Below, piece after piece: positions 1-9,450 of a stretch of DNA of 64,000 bases. The notes under the pieces are model-generated. The model searched no databases, had not been told where the DNA came from, and was given only the letters and a program-made list of their open reading frames with translations. The number at the start of each line of letters is the position of its first letter. Positions within the stretch are counted from its first letter, which is position 1. The position numbers and the translations under genes are program-made. The stretch comes from Taishania sp036758285 (GTDB lineage: Bacteria; Bacteroidota; Bacteroidia; Flavobacteriales_D; Crocinitomicaceae): the NCBI GenBank assembly GCA_036758285.1, contig DAIOWV010000008.1, forward strand, positions 6,401 to 70,400, given 5' to 3'.

Positions 1-92
1 GAAAGGAACAACAAGTTACCAACTTTTCTAGCATGTGGGTACAATCCAACAGGTTTTGGAGCTTTACTTGTAGAAATTTTTGAATGATTCAT
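1..92 (-). CDS. RidA/YjgF-family protein, N-terminal fragment
   Basis: The minus strand reads an ATG at 92 followed by about 30 residues that run off the window start. The peptide has the SKAPKPVGLYPHARKVGNLL pattern at the N-terminus of RidA/YjgF/UK114 proteins, which deaminate reactive enamine/imine intermediates; some relatives are annotated as aminomuconate deaminases. The catalytic part lies outside the window, so the subfamily cannot be set. It is divergent from the kinase gene that starts at 243, and the 150 bases between them must hold both promoters. Confidence 0.7.
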   Translation of the reverse strand, partial: MNHSKISTSKAPKPVGLYPHARKVGNLLFL

Positions 93-242
93 GTCAAAAT
101 TTTGAGCAAATATAGTGCTTTAAAGCGTTTATTTTACTTCTAATTGATGATAAAAATGATAATATTCTTATTTTAAGAAGAGTTTTAATCGTTTGAATAC
201 TCAAAAATTGTAATTTTAACTGCATCAATCGATTGGTAAGTG

Positions 243-2453
243 ATGAATAAGCTATTTTTTATTTTCTTTTGTTTATTAGTGAATCTTTCTGTTTTTGGTC
301 AAGTGAATCAAAAAATCGAAAGCCAACTGATTGAAAAAATTGAACTAGAAAAAAAACCAAAAAAAAAATTTAGTTTACTACTTGAGTTAGGGAAGTATTA
401 TCAAGAATCTAACGTCCAAAAAGCAGATTCATTAATATTAAAGTTAGATCATTTAAGTGGAATTCTTAATGATTCTTCTAAATTGAGCGCTTTTTTGTAT
501 AAAGCAGAGGTCGAATTAATAAAAGGAGATAGGGATGCTTATTTTCAAACTGTTTTGGCATGCCAACCTTATTTAAACAGAGTAAATAGTGATTTTCTTT
601 TATTGGAAGTGTATCAACACTTGGGGAATTATCATTTAATGACCAAAGAACCTGAAACAGCTGATTTTTATATTAAAAGAATGTTGCGAATTGCAAAAAA
701 CATTAATTCGAAACAATACATTACACGGGCCAATTTAATACTGGGAAAAAACTTTACAATGAATAATAGTAAAGATTCTGCCTTGTACTACATTGATATC
801 GCAATACAAAATGCAAGAAGGACATCGAATAAAGCATTATTGGCAGAATGTTTTCATCAACAGGCATTTACCTATAAAACTTTTGGACAATTGGAGTTAG
901 GTGTAGCAAAAGATATTTTGGCACTTCAAATTGCAACTGAAATTAGAAATTTAAGACAAATCTCAATTTTTTCGATTGAAATTGGAAAAGCGCAATATTC
1001 CATTCATAATTTCACGGAAGCTGAGTATTATTTTAATCAAGCACTTGAAAATGCAAAAAAAGTCTATGATTTAAGACAAACAGGATTTTCAATCGTTGAG
1101 TTGGCAAATATTTATTTTTCTAAGAAAAAATATCAAGAAGCGATTAATAATTGTTTTAAATCCATTGAATTATTTGAAAAATTAAACAATCAAGAAGGAC
1201 TAGGAATTGCTTACAATACACTTGGAATGATTTACAATGAACAAAGTGAATTTAATAAAGCAGCATCTCAATTCAACAAGGCTTTAATTTATTTTGAATC
1301 GATTGGAGATATGAAACAAATCGCCAATGTATTCCATAATGTTGGAACTGTTTTTTACGCTCAGAAAAAGTACAATAATGCAATACAATATTTGAACCGG
1401 TCAATTGATATTAGTAAAACATATCAATTGCACAATCAAATGTATAATACCTATAGAATCATGTCGAATGTGTACAATGATTTGGGGATGAGTAAAAAAG
1501 CTTTGTTCTACATGGGAAGTTATCTCAATTACATAGATAGTAATGCTACAGAACAAGCAATGGGGAAAATTGCAGAATTAAATGAGTTGTACCGAGCAGA
1601 ACAAAGAGACCGATTGATTTTATCGCAGTCTGATTCATTAGAAAGACAAAAGCAAGAACGAGAACTGACTTCTGCACAATTGGAAAACGTTCAATTGAAA
1701 AATGATTTTCAGATGTATGTCATTTTAGGTTTTATTTTGATTATCATTTTATCAGGGGTCATCTTTTTCAATCGTTGGAATCAAGCAAAAATTAAACAAC
1801 AACAACGGGAGGCTGAAATGTCACAAACCTTGTTAAGAGCTCAAATGAATCCACATTTTGTATTTAATGCAATGTCTGTGATTCAGAGTTATATTTATGA
1901 GAATGATATTCAAAATTCATCAAAATTCTTAGTGAATTTCTCAAGATTAATGCGATTAATTTTAGAGAATTCATCGAAAGAAGAAATTTCCATAGAATTA
2001 GAAGAAGAGATCTTAATTAAATACCTTGAAACTCAAAAACTTCGCTTTGAAGACAGGTTTGAATATAGTATATTTATTTCCGATGAACTGAGAAAAGAAG
2101 TCGCAATGATTCCTCCGATGATTACGCAACCATTTATAGAGAATTCTATTGAACACGGTCAATTACACACAATAGATGGAGGGTTTATTAATGTCTATTT
2201 TGAGAAAAATAACAATATGTTAGAGGTCATCATTGAAGATAATGGAATTGGACGTAAGGGAGCGGAAAAAAACAAGAAAAGTAGGGAACATAAAAGTATG
2301 GCAATGAATATTACTTATGAAAGAATCAACAATATCAATAAAAAGTATCGTACAGATGGTTTTTTGAGAGTGAAAGATTACGATAAATCATTGCAAACCG
2401 GAACAAAAGTATTAATTTCGTTGCCATATCGAACAGAAAACCAATCTCTTTAA
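243..2453 (+). CDS. TPR-repeat sensor histidine kinase, LytS/YehU type
   Basis: A 736-residue membrane kinase. Residues 1-20 form a signal peptide; a long array of TPR-like helical repeats covers roughly 85-430, then a charged coiled coil, one membrane helix near 492-513 and a cytoplasmic kinase domain. The His_kinase motif QMNPHFVFNAM places the phosphorylated His near residue 537. The ATPase N box (QPFIENSIEHG) is near 633 and the G box (EDNGIGRKG) follows. The frame is also open from a GTG at 240, but the ATG at 243 is the more natural start. The LytTR regulator begins 10 bases after the stop, so the two form a two-component operon. TPRs here probably sense a periplasmic protein or peptide partner; the signal is unknown. 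Confidence 0.9.
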   Translation: MNKLFFIFFCLLVNLSVFGQVNQKIESQLIEKIELEKKPKKKFSLLLELGKYYQESNVQKADSLILKLDHLSGILNDSSKLSAFLYKAEVELIKGDRDAYFQTVLACQPYLNRVNSDFLLLEVYQHLGNYHLMTKEPETADFYIKRMLRIAKNINSKQYITRANLILGKNFTMNNSKDSALYYIDIAIQNARRTSNKALLAECFHQQAFTYKTFGQLELGVAKDILALQIATEIRNLRQISIFSIEIGKAQYSIHNFTEAEYYFNQALENAKKVYDLRQTGFSIVELANIYFSKKKYQEAINNCFKSIELFEKLNNQEGLGIAYNTLGMIYNEQSEFNKAASQFNKALIYFESIGDMKQIANVFHNVGTVFYAQKKYNNAIQYLNRSIDISKTYQLHNQMYNTYRIMSNVYNDLGMSKKALFYMGSYLNYIDSNATEQAMGKIAELNELYRAEQRDRLILSQSDSLERQKQERELTSAQLENVQLKNDFQMYVILGFILIIILSGVIFFNRWNQAKIKQQQREAEMSQTLLRAQMNPHFVFNAMSVIQSYIYENDIQNSSKFLVNFSRLMRLILENSSKEEISIELEEEILIKYLETQKLRFEDRFEYSIFISDELRKEVAMIPPMITQPFIENSIEHGQLHTIDGGFINVYFEKNNNMLEVIIEDNGIGRKGAEKNKKSREHKSMAMNITYERINNINKKYRTDGFLRVKDYDKSLQTGTKVLISLPYRTENQSL

Positions 2454-2463
2454 GAATATCAGG

Positions 2464-3207
2464 ATGAAAAAAGCAGTAATAATTGACGATGAAAACCGAA
2501 CTAGAGACTTAATCGCAAAAATGATTAATTCTTTTGGTCTGGATATTGAAGCAATTTCAGCAGGAGAAAATGTTCAATCTGGAATTAGAGCAATCGAGGA
2601 ACACCAGCCTGATATTGTGTTCTTGGATATTCAAATGCCTGACGGTACAGGTTTCGATTTATTAAAAGCAATACCAAATAAAAATTTCGAAGTAATCTTT
2701 ATTACAGCGCACGAAGAATTTGCAATTAAAGCAATAAAATTTAGTGCTTTGGACTACATACTTAAACCAGTTGATCCAGAGGAATTAAAGGCCGCAGTTG
2801 TAAATGCTTTGGAAACCATGTCTGAAAAGAAGGACGAAAGTCAATTTGAAGCACTTCAGACAAATATTTCACCTCAACAAAAACGTCGATTGGTATTAAA
2901 AACTCAGGAAAGTGTGCATGTTGTTGATTTAGATCAAATTATTCGATGCGAATCGGATAGAAATTATACATCTTTTTATTTAACAGAAAACAGAAAGATT
3001 TTGGTTTCTAAAACGTTAAAAGAATTTGAAACACTTTTGGTAGGTTATAATTTTATCCGAGTACAACAATCACATTTGATTAACCTAGATTTTGTAGATC
3101 GTTATAACAAAGGAAATGGAGGTTCAGTAGTTATGAGAGATGGTTCTGAAGTTCCTCTTTCTCCAGCAAAAAGAGAAATTTTCTTTAAAATTTTAGAGAA
3201 TTTGTAG
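2464..3207 (+). CDS. LytTR-family response regulator
   Basis: A 247-residue regulator with an N-terminal receiver domain and a C-terminal LytTR DNA-binding domain. The acidic pocket is IDDEN near the start, the phosphoacceptor is D55 in VFLDIQMPDG, and the receiver ends with the conserved KP of DYILKPVDPEE. The LytTR part (about 145-247) has the typical RCESDRNYTSFYL and FIRVQQSHLINL segments. It follows its cognate kinase by 10 bases. Targets are not evident; the nearest downstream gene is separated by an assembly gap. Confidence 0.92.
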   Translation: MKKAVIIDDENRTRDLIAKMINSFGLDIEAISAGENVQSGIRAIEEHQPDIVFLDIQMPDGTGFDLLKAIPNKNFEVIFITAHEEFAIKAIKFSALDYILKPVDPEELKAAVVNALETMSEKKDESQFEALQTNISPQQKRRLVLKTQESVHVVDLDQIIRCESDRNYTSFYLTENRKILVSKTLKEFETLLVGYNFIRVQQSHLINLDFVDRYNKGNGGSVVMRDGSEVPLSPAKREIFFKILENL

Positions 3208-3218
3208 AAAAAGAATTA

Positions 3219-3240
3219 NNNNNNNNNNNNNNNNNNNNNN
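3219..3240. other. Assembly gap (22 N)
   Basis: A run of 22 unknown bases. The open frame of the RDD gene downstream is still open at the right edge of the gap, so that gene's start codon and the intergenic region after the response regulator lie in or before it. Confidence 0.99.
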
Positions 3241-3799
3241 TGAAGAGATAAAAATCACTCGTAATTATTTTAAACGAATAAAAGATAATTATGGTAATGT
3301 TACACGTGAGCCTTATCAAGCTAAAGTTAAAAGAGAAGTTGAATTAGTTTTCCCCACAGTACGTTTAGGGTATTTTTTATTGGATTTGTTTTTTTATTAT
3401 TTACTTTCCTTTTTAATTGTTTATTCAACATTAATTATCAGTCTTTCGATTAGTCCAGATAATTATTCATTTGCAAATTTTGTTAGAGATAATGCCAATA
3501 TTATTGCTTATTCCTTCTTCTTTTTATACTATGCTCTTTCTGAATTTTTTTTCGGAGCAACAATTGGCAAGCTAATTTGCGGTTATCGGGTGATTAATCA
3601 ATATGCTGAAAAAATTAAATTTGAACAAGCATTATTAAGAACTATTATTCGTTTTATTCCGTTCGAATTTCTTACTTGTATTGGCGAAAGAGCATGGCAT
3701 GATAAGTGGACGAAGACTTACGTTGTCAAGAAAAGAGAAAAAGTCGAATTGCAAAAACATCTAAAAATCTTTAATGAATTTGAAGACATTTTGGATTAA
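3241..3799 (+). CDS. RDD-family membrane protein, 5' end lost in gap
   Basis: The frame is open from the gap edge (about position 3242) to the stop at 3797-3799, so the gene is longer than any start codon on this side of the gap would suggest; a TTG at 3380 falls inside a conserved stretch and is not the real start. The visible part is a hydrophilic segment, then two hydrophobic helices (LLDLFFYYLLSFLIVYST and a second near AYSFFFLYYALSEFFF). The family signature TIGKLICGYRV and RFIPFEFL segments follow. RDD proteins are small membrane proteins of poorly known function, in some cases linked to ion or peptide transport. Its 3' end overlaps the convergent aminotransferase by 4 bases. Confidence 0.75.
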
Positions 3800-4989
3800 T
3801 TCTCTTTTGTAGATTCAATAGCATTCAAAATTATTTCACCTGCTTTTCTAATTTCTGCTTCTGAAATTGTTAATGGTGGAGACAAACGAAAACTATAAGG
3901 ATGAGAGAGAAACCAAAAACTAATTAACCCGTCTTCCAAACATTTTTTTACTACTTTTTCAACTCGTTCAAATGATGTCATATCGAATGCAAACATCATT
4001 CCAATTCTTCTCGAAACGATTATTTCATCGGATTGACAAATAATGGATTGCAACAACTGACCTAAACGTTCAACTTCTTTAAAGTCAACTTCCTCCTCCA
4101 TTACTTCTAATCCAGCAAGTGCTGAAGCCGAAATAACAGGGTTTCCTCCAAATGTAGTTATGTGTCCAAGCATAGGATTATATGTAAATTCCCACAGTTT
4201 ATCGTGTGAAGAAACGACTGCTCCAATTGGCATTCCACCACCTAAGGCTTTTCCGAGCGTTAATATATCTGGTACTACATCAAAATTTTCAAATGCAAAG
4301 AGTTTACCAGTACGCCCCATTCCACACTGAATTTCATCGAAAATTAGTTGTGCACCTACTTCTGTACATCTTTTTCTAAGAGCAGTTAGAAATTCTTTGG
4401 TTGGAATCCTTACTCCTGCATCTCCTTGAATTGTTTCAATGATTACACCTGCCGTTTTTTCGGTGATTTGATCCAACATTTCGATTGAATTGTGAAGTAA
4501 AAAACGTACATCTGGAAGTAATGGTCGATAAGCTTCTTTTTTAATTTCATTTCCTGAAACACTCATTGAACCATGTGTACTACCATGATAAGAACCTCTG
4601 AATGAAACTAATTCTGTTCTGCCAGTAATGCGTTTTGCTAATTTTAAAGCAGCTTCATTGGCTTCTGTACCAGAATTTACCGTATAAACACAATCCAATT
4701 GATTGGGTAAGAATGAGACAAGTTTTTTGCAAAAATTTAGATGAGCATCTTGAATGTATTCTCCATAAACCATCACATGCATGTATTTTTCAACCTGGTT
4801 TTTTACTGCCTGAATAACTTTTGGATGTGAGTGCCCAATGTTGTTAACACCCACACCAGATATCATATCCATGAATTTTTTTTCATTTTTATCAATAATG
4901 TAAATGCCTTCAGCTTTTTCAACATCAATTAAGTATGGGAATTGGTTTGTTTGCCCAGTATATTTCAAAAAATCATCTTTTCTACTCAT
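3796..4989 (-). CDS. Class III PLP-dependent aminotransferase
   Basis: A 397-residue cytosolic aminotransferase of the acetylornithine/ornithine/4-aminobutyrate fold. The phosphate-binding SGTEANEAALKLAKR is at 106-120, the PLP-binding Asp is in LIFDEIQCGMGRTG (D218) and the Schiff-base lysine is K247 in TLGKALGGGMP. Length matches the family. The substrate cannot be fixed from sequence; acetylornithine, ornithine or omega-amino acid are possible. No arginine biosynthesis genes lie next to it. It is transcribed alone, divergent from the thioesterase at 5177. Confidence 0.85.
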   Translation of the reverse strand: MSRKDDFLKYTGQTNQFPYLIDVEKAEGIYIIDKNEKKFMDMISGVGVNNIGHSHPKVIQAVKNQVEKYMHVMVYGEYIQDAHLNFCKKLVSFLPNQLDCVYTVNSGTEANEAALKLAKRITGRTELVSFRGSYHGSTHGSMSVSGNEIKKEAYRPLLPDVRFLLHNSIEMLDQITEKTAGVIIETIQGDAGVRIPTKEFLTALRKRCTEVGAQLIFDEIQCGMGRTGKLFAFENFDVVPDILTLGKALGGGMPIGAVVSSHDKLWEFTYNPMLGHITTFGGNPVISASALAGLEVMEEEVDFKEVERLGQLLQSIICQSDEIIVSRRIGMMFAFDMTSFERVEKVVKKCLEDGLISFWFLSHPYSFRLSPPLTISEAEIRKAGEIILNAIESTKEN

Positions 4990-5176
4990 AATATTGCTTT
5001 GGATTTATGAAAAATTCCATTTCAAAATTAGTTTTTTTACGGTATTTTTGCAGTCTAACTTCTATTTTTAAACTAATAATTTGTTATGATTATTAGGAAA
5101 GTGGTTTGATATGAAATATTTATAAATGATTGAATTCATCTTTTGTATTTAGAATAGAAAGTAATTTATCGAAAAA

Positions 5177-5605
5177 ATGATACAACACGAAATTATAGCA
5201 TTATATAGACAAGGTAATCAATTTGGAAAGTTAATTGATATGGAATATGATGTTCTTGAAGATGGGACGATTACTCATCAAATAAAAATTTCAGAAAAAC
5301 ATTTAGCTACTCCAGTGGCCGCTCATGGGGGAGTCCTTTCAGCTTTAGCAGATTCAACTTTAGGTGTTGCAGCTCTTGCAGTATCAGCAAAGGATGGTAA
5401 TGTTGTTTCAACTGTTGAATTTAAAATTACTTATATGCGTCCTGTTATTAAAGGTGATATAATTGAGGGTATACCCCGTGTTCGTCAAGCAGGAAAGAAA
5501 ATAATCTTTGTAGAAGCAGATTTTGTAAATCAAAATGGCGAACTAGTGGGAATTGCTAATGGCACTTTTAATCAATATCCAGCAACAAAAATTTTTAATG
5601 TCTAA
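5177..5605 (+). CDS. PaaI-family hotdog thioesterase
   Basis: A 142-residue single-domain hotdog protein. The central helix motif HGGVLSALADSTLG with the conserved His-Gly-Gly is typical of PaaI/YbgC-like acyl-CoA thioesterases, and the last strands (VVSTVEFKITYMRPV, GTFNQYP) fit the fold. It probably hydrolyses aryl- or acyl-CoA esters; substrate unknown. The following rRNA methyltransferase starts 3 bases after its stop, so the two are co-transcribed. Confidence 0.85.
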   Translation: MIQHEIIALYRQGNQFGKLIDMEYDVLEDGTITHQIKISEKHLATPVAAHGGVLSALADSTLGVAALAVSAKDGNVVSTVEFKITYMRPVIKGDIIEGIPRVRQAGKKIIFVEADFVNQNGELVGIANGTFNQYPATKIFNV

Positions 5606-5608
5606 TAT

Positions 5609-6949
5609 ATGGTAAATTTTCCAGACGATTTTATAAAATACGTATCAAATGATGAGCATTTAGGAAAAGAATTGTTAAAAGCTCTAGATGAGGTTGCACC
5701 CATTTCAATACGAAAAAATCCAAGGAAAATAACACCAAATTTTGAAAACAATCGAATGATTGAATGGTGTAAAGATGCTTATTTCTTAAAAGAGCGTCCA
5801 TCATTTACGTTAACTCCATTGTTTCATGCAGGAACCTTTTACCCTCAAGAAGCAGGTTCTATGTTTTTAGATACTATTTTACGTAGTTTAGATGTACCTA
5901 CAAATCCAGTTGTTCTTGATCTTTGTGCTGCTCCTGGAGGAAAGAGCACTTTGATTGCATCTTTTTTAGATGGACGAGGGATGCTTGTGGCAAACGAAGT
6001 GATTAATCAACGTGCAAAGGTTTTGAGAGAAAATATTTCAAAATGGGGCTATGCAAATACGATTGTTACAAACAATGACCCGTCAGATTTTAATAGGTTG
6101 GAGGGATTTTTTGATTTAGTTGTTGTTGATGCTCCTTGTTCTGGAGAGGGAATGTTTAGAAAGGATGAACACGCTAGAAATGAATGGTCATTGCAAAATG
6201 TTTCTCTTTGTGTAGGACGCCAACGAAGAATAGTGGCAGACGTTTGGAATTCATTAAAAGAAGGGGGATATTTAATTTATTCAACTTGTACATTTAATCC
6301 ACATGAAAATGAGGAGAATGTAAAATGGATAGAAGAGAATTTAGGAGGACAATACATTGATGTTTCAACACTTAACACCTTTGTTAAAGGTCGAAATGGA
6401 GTTGGAAATTATGGTATACCTGGAAGGACTGAAACGGAAGGTTTTTATATTGCAGTTATCCAAAAAACATCTGAATTAGGTAAAAGAGTAACATTAGGTA
6501 AAAATGCAAATAAAGGATTGCTTCGCATTAAGGATACAACTCCTTTAAAAGGATGGGTAAAACTTGAAAACTCTTCATTTTTTTCATGGAACAATACCAT
6601 TTTAGATATCCCAACTGCGTGGGAAAAAGATTATTTGATTGTTCAAGAAAATCTACACATCATTAAATGGGGAGTAGTGGTAGGGGAGCATGCTCGAAAA
6701 GGTTTAATTCCAGATCATGATTTATTAATGTGTCATCAATTGCGTGAAAATTATGCCAGTGTTGATCTGCAAGAAAAAGAAGCATTGCAATATCTTCATG
6801 GTGATACTTTTGCTTTGGAGTCAAATATTTCCAATGGTTTTGTACAGGTTACCCATGAAGGAGAGTCACTCGGATGGATAAAAAATATTGGTAATCGATT
6901 TAATAATTTATATCCAAAAGAATACAGAATTCGTATGAATATTCAATAA
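5609..6949 (+). CDS. RsmF-type 16S rRNA (cytosine-C5)-methyltransferase
   Basis: A 446-residue NOL1/NOP2/Sun-family enzyme that uses SAM to methylate cytosine in rRNA. The SAM loop is LDLCAAPGGKST (103-114); the two family cysteines are C177 in VDAPCSGEGMF and the catalytic C227 in YSTCTFNPHENEENV. The C-terminal 150 residues look like the RsmF extension with a PUA-like RNA-binding end. RsmF (YebU) is the closest description, but RsmB-like paralogues share the core. It sits 3 bases behind the thioesterase gene. Confidence 0.85.
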   Translation: MVNFPDDFIKYVSNDEHLGKELLKALDEVAPISIRKNPRKITPNFENNRMIEWCKDAYFLKERPSFTLTPLFHAGTFYPQEAGSMFLDTILRSLDVPTNPVVLDLCAAPGGKSTLIASFLDGRGMLVANEVINQRAKVLRENISKWGYANTIVTNNDPSDFNRLEGFFDLVVVDAPCSGEGMFRKDEHARNEWSLQNVSLCVGRQRRIVADVWNSLKEGGYLIYSTCTFNPHENEENVKWIEENLGGQYIDVSTLNTFVKGRNGVGNYGIPGRTETEGFYIAVIQKTSELGKRVTLGKNANKGLLRIKDTTPLKGWVKLENSSFFSWNNTILDIPTAWEKDYLIVQENLHIIKWGVVVGEHARKGLIPDHDLLMCHQLRENYASVDLQEKEALQYLHGDTFALESNISNGFVQVTHEGESLGWIKNIGNRFNNLYPKEYRIRMNIQ

Positions 6950-6951
6950 AG

Positions 6952-6985
6952 AATGTTGCGGTTTACCTCAATCAACCGCAACATT
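6952..6985. terminator. Bidirectional hairpin between convergent genes
   Basis: A perfect 12-bp stem, AATGTTGCGGTT (6952-6963) with AACCGCAACATT (6974-6985), and a 10-base loop. It lies in the 46 bases between the convergent methyltransferase and T9SS protein genes. On the minus strand it is followed by TTCTTTATTG, so it serves best as terminator for the leftward gene. Confidence 0.65.
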
Positions 6986-6995
6986 AAGTTGAAAA

Positions 6996-8165
6996 CTATT
7001 GTTTTATTAGCTTTTTAGTATTTAGAATTTTATTGTCAATATTTTTAATGTTCACAAAATAAATTCCTTTAGTTAAATCATTTATATCGATATTATTTTG
7101 TGATTTTTTCGTCATTATTGTTTTCCCTGTAAGGTCAATAAATTCGATAATAATTTGATCTAAATTTAAGTTATTATGGAATGTCAATGAAATATTATCT
7201 ACAGCAGGGTTGGGGTTGATTGTAAATTCACTAATTTGACTGTTTGTATTCAACGATAAACTGTTATTCATATATATCGTATCACAAAACGTGAATTGAC
7301 CACAAGAAGACTGAGTCAAAACAGCACATACAAATGTATCAGCAGTTGGATATAAATTATAATTGGCCCCAGCATCAATATTTGTAGCAAAACTCACATT
7401 TCCAGTCGAATTGTAATGTAAATTAACAGGGTAATTGTTTACTGGATCAATATTGTAATGGAACTCTAGTTGCACTCCGCTACCAGGAGTTAATATTGGG
7501 GATTGTGTAAATGAAAAACTAGCTGTATCACACGGATCTTGAGGTACTCTTATTGTATCACAAAATGTTAGTGTCCCACATATAGTGTTATTCAAAGAAG
7601 CACAAATAACTGTGTCATTGGTTGAATGAAATGTATAAGTTGAAGGTGCATCAATAGGAGAATAAATAGTTGTAAAACTAGGATTTGCAGATGAATTATA
7701 ATGAAGGTCAATAATATAATTATTTGACCATTCAGCATTGTAGTCAAACTCTAATACAACAATTCCATTAGATGTTGGAGTTTGTGTAAACGAGAAATGA
7801 ATATTATCACAAGGTCCTTGAGATGTTCGGATTGTATCACAAAAAGTCATTTCACAAGTCTCATGTGAGATAGGGTCAACATAAAGTAAATCTGTACATA
7901 TAACCGTATCTTGGTAAAAGTTAATATTGTTGTAATTGTTCGATTGGTTGCTTCCGCTTCCAATAAATTGATTTGGATTCGAATTGTAATATGATATACT
8001 TTGAAAATTATCAATTCCACTAATAAATACATTCAAATCTAATGTTTGACTTGTTTTATCAATGACATGATAATCTACACTTACATTGGTTGGGCAATTT
8101 GATTGTGACATTGCTACATTAATATATAAAGCTGCCATAATGAATACAAAAAAATATCGTTTCAT
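6996..8165 (-). CDS. Secreted T9SS cargo protein with triplicated Cys module
   Basis: A 389-residue secreted protein. The ATG at 8165 gives MKRYFFVFIMAALYINVAMS, a clean signal peptide; an ATG-less extension to 8192 adds nine unlikely residues. The middle holds three repeats of about 95 residues, each with an FSFTQ(T/S)P-type start in the later copies and a C..L....CG..TFCDTI(R/Y) end, so four to six cysteines per copy could form disulfides. The last 80 residues are a type A sorting domain (FTINPNPAVDNISL ... GIYFVNIKN ... KKLIKQ), which directs export by the type IX system and surface attachment. The passenger function is unknown. Confidence 0.8.
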   Translation of the reverse strand: MKRYFFVFIMAALYINVAMSQSNCPTNVSVDYHVIDKTSQTLDLNVFISGIDNFQSISYYNSNPNQFIGSGSNQSNNYNNINFYQDTVICTDLLYVDPISHETCEMTFCDTIRTSQGPCDNIHFSFTQTPTSNGIVVLEFDYNAEWSNNYIIDLHYNSSANPSFTTIYSPIDAPSTYTFHSTNDTVICASLNNTICGTLTFCDTIRVPQDPCDTASFSFTQSPILTPGSGVQLEFHYNIDPVNNYPVNLHYNSTGNVSFATNIDAGANYNLYPTADTFVCAVLTQSSCGQFTFCDTIYMNNSLSLNTNSQISEFTINPNPAVDNISLTFHNNLNLDQIIIEFIDLTGKTIMTKKSQNNIDINDLTKGIYFVNIKNIDNKILNTKKLIKQ

Positions 8166-8244
8166 ACTATTGAAATTTAAGATGTAAAACAAAATATAAG
8201 CTTATGTGTATGGAACGCAACTTATTAAATTGGGTTGCTTTTAT

Positions 8245-8252
8245 TATCTTTG
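8245..8252 (+). promoter_or_regulatory. Putative -7 box (TATCTTTG)
   Basis: TATCTTTG matches the Bacteroidota -7 consensus TAnnTTTG and lies 60 bases before the lipoprotein gene at 8313. No clear TTG at the -33 distance. Confidence 0.35.
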
Positions 8253-8312
8253 GGCTTCAATTGAACATTGATTCATTTTAGTGTTGATTGCTTATATTTT
8301 AACAGTTAATTC

Positions 8313-9380
8313 ATGAAGACATATCTTTTTATTTACTTGAGTTTTTTTCTATTTATCGGCTGTACGCCAACTCCTAAAAAAACGGAAAATAATTCTTTAA
8401 AAGAGGAACAAAAAACAGTTCAATATGCAAAGCATTTTCGATTTGTCACAGATGAAAAAGGATTGAATTCCGTTGAAATTATTCATCCTGACACAAAAAA
8501 AGTACTAATAAAACTTTCACCATTAAAAGGGAATAAGAATGTTATAGCATTATCAGGAACCTTTATAGGAATGATGGATAAGTTGAATTTAGCTTCAAAT
8601 ATTTCAGGTGTTTCTGAGATGAAATATATTTTTAATCCAACGATAATAGAAAACCACAAACAAAATAAATTAATTGAAGTTGGTTATGATACTCAGTTGG
8701 CATTGGAATCAATTATTGTTTCTAAACCAGCTGCTATTTTACACAGTGGCTATAGTAATGATTTCCCTCACGAAAAGCAATTCGTTAACGCAGGTATTTT
8801 ATGTGTACCAATTTTTGATTGGAGAGAAGAAACTCCATTAGGTAAAGCTGAATGGATAAAAGTTTACGGCTTTTTATATGGTAAATCAGTTGATGCTGAA
8901 ACTATTTTTAATGACATTGAAAAAAGATACAATGATTTAAAGAAAAAAGCGCAAGAATTGCAACCATCAGAGTTGGTGTTAAGTGGTAATATTATTGGAA
9001 GTGAATGGTATTGTCCAGCAGGAGAAAGTTTTTTTGCAGAGTTTTTAAAAGATGCAAACATTACCTATAAGTATTTTGATACGAAAGGTTCGGGTAGTGT
9101 TGCTCTAACTCAAGAAAAAATTCTTTCAGATAATAGAAAATCGAAGATTTGGATTAATCCAGGAGCGAAAACGATGAATGAATTAAAAACAATGAATCCG
9201 AAAGCTGTACTTTTTGATGCTTTTAATCTTGGAAATGTTTATTGTCATTCACAAAAAGAAAACTATTATTGGGAGGTTTCTTCAATTGAGCCAGATAAAT
9301 TACTAGATGATTTACTGCACATTGCTCATCCGGAATTAAATCCAAATTATTCATTCCAATTTTATTCAAAATTAAACTAA
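8313..9380 (+). CDS. ABC-transporter substrate-binding lipoprotein (iron/cobalamin type)
   Basis: A 355-residue lipoprotein: hydrophobic leader ending in LFIGC with lipidated C17, then a periplasmic-binding protein type 2 (BtuF/FepB-like) fold. Visible family segments are KNVIALSGTFIGMMDKLNL, LALESIIVSKPAAILHSGY and FVNAGILCVPIFDWREETPLGKAEWIKVYGFLYGK shortened here to its key part, PLGKAEWIKVYG. It would capture a siderophore, haem or corrinoid and pass it to a FecCD/BtuCD permease. No transporter genes are adjacent; the permease/ATPase pair at 34182-35878 lacks its own binding protein and could be the partner. That link is inference. Confidence 0.8.
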   Translation: MKTYLFIYLSFFLFIGCTPTPKKTENNSLKEEQKTVQYAKHFRFVTDEKGLNSVEIIHPDTKKVLIKLSPLKGNKNVIALSGTFIGMMDKLNLASNISGVSEMKYIFNPTIIENHKQNKLIEVGYDTQLALESIIVSKPAAILHSGYSNDFPHEKQFVNAGILCVPIFDWREETPLGKAEWIKVYGFLYGKSVDAETIFNDIEKRYNDLKKKAQELQPSELVLSGNIIGSEWYCPAGESFFAEFLKDANITYKYFDTKGSGSVALTQEKILSDNRKSKIWINPGAKTMNELKTMNPKAVLFDAFNLGNVYCHSQKENYYWEVSSIEPDKLLDDLLHIAHPELNPNYSFQFYSKLN

Positions 9381-9438
9381 AAGCATAGATTTAATTTCAT
9401 TATGACGTTTGTCTGACAATTCAATTCTCTAAAGTCAT

Positions 9439-9446
9439 TACTTTTG
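9439..9446 (+). promoter_or_regulatory. Putative -7 box just upstream of hemJ
   Basis: TACTTTTG fits TAnnTTTG and ends only 4 bases before the hemJ ATG at 9451. If used, transcription would begin at or near the start codon and give a leaderless mRNA. The -33 element is not recognisable. Confidence 0.35.
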
Positions 9447-9450
9447 CCGT

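Noticed and set aside
3380..3799. RDD protein starting at TTG 3380
   Set aside because: The same frame is open and codes for plausible protein back to the N run at 3240, so the real start is upstream.
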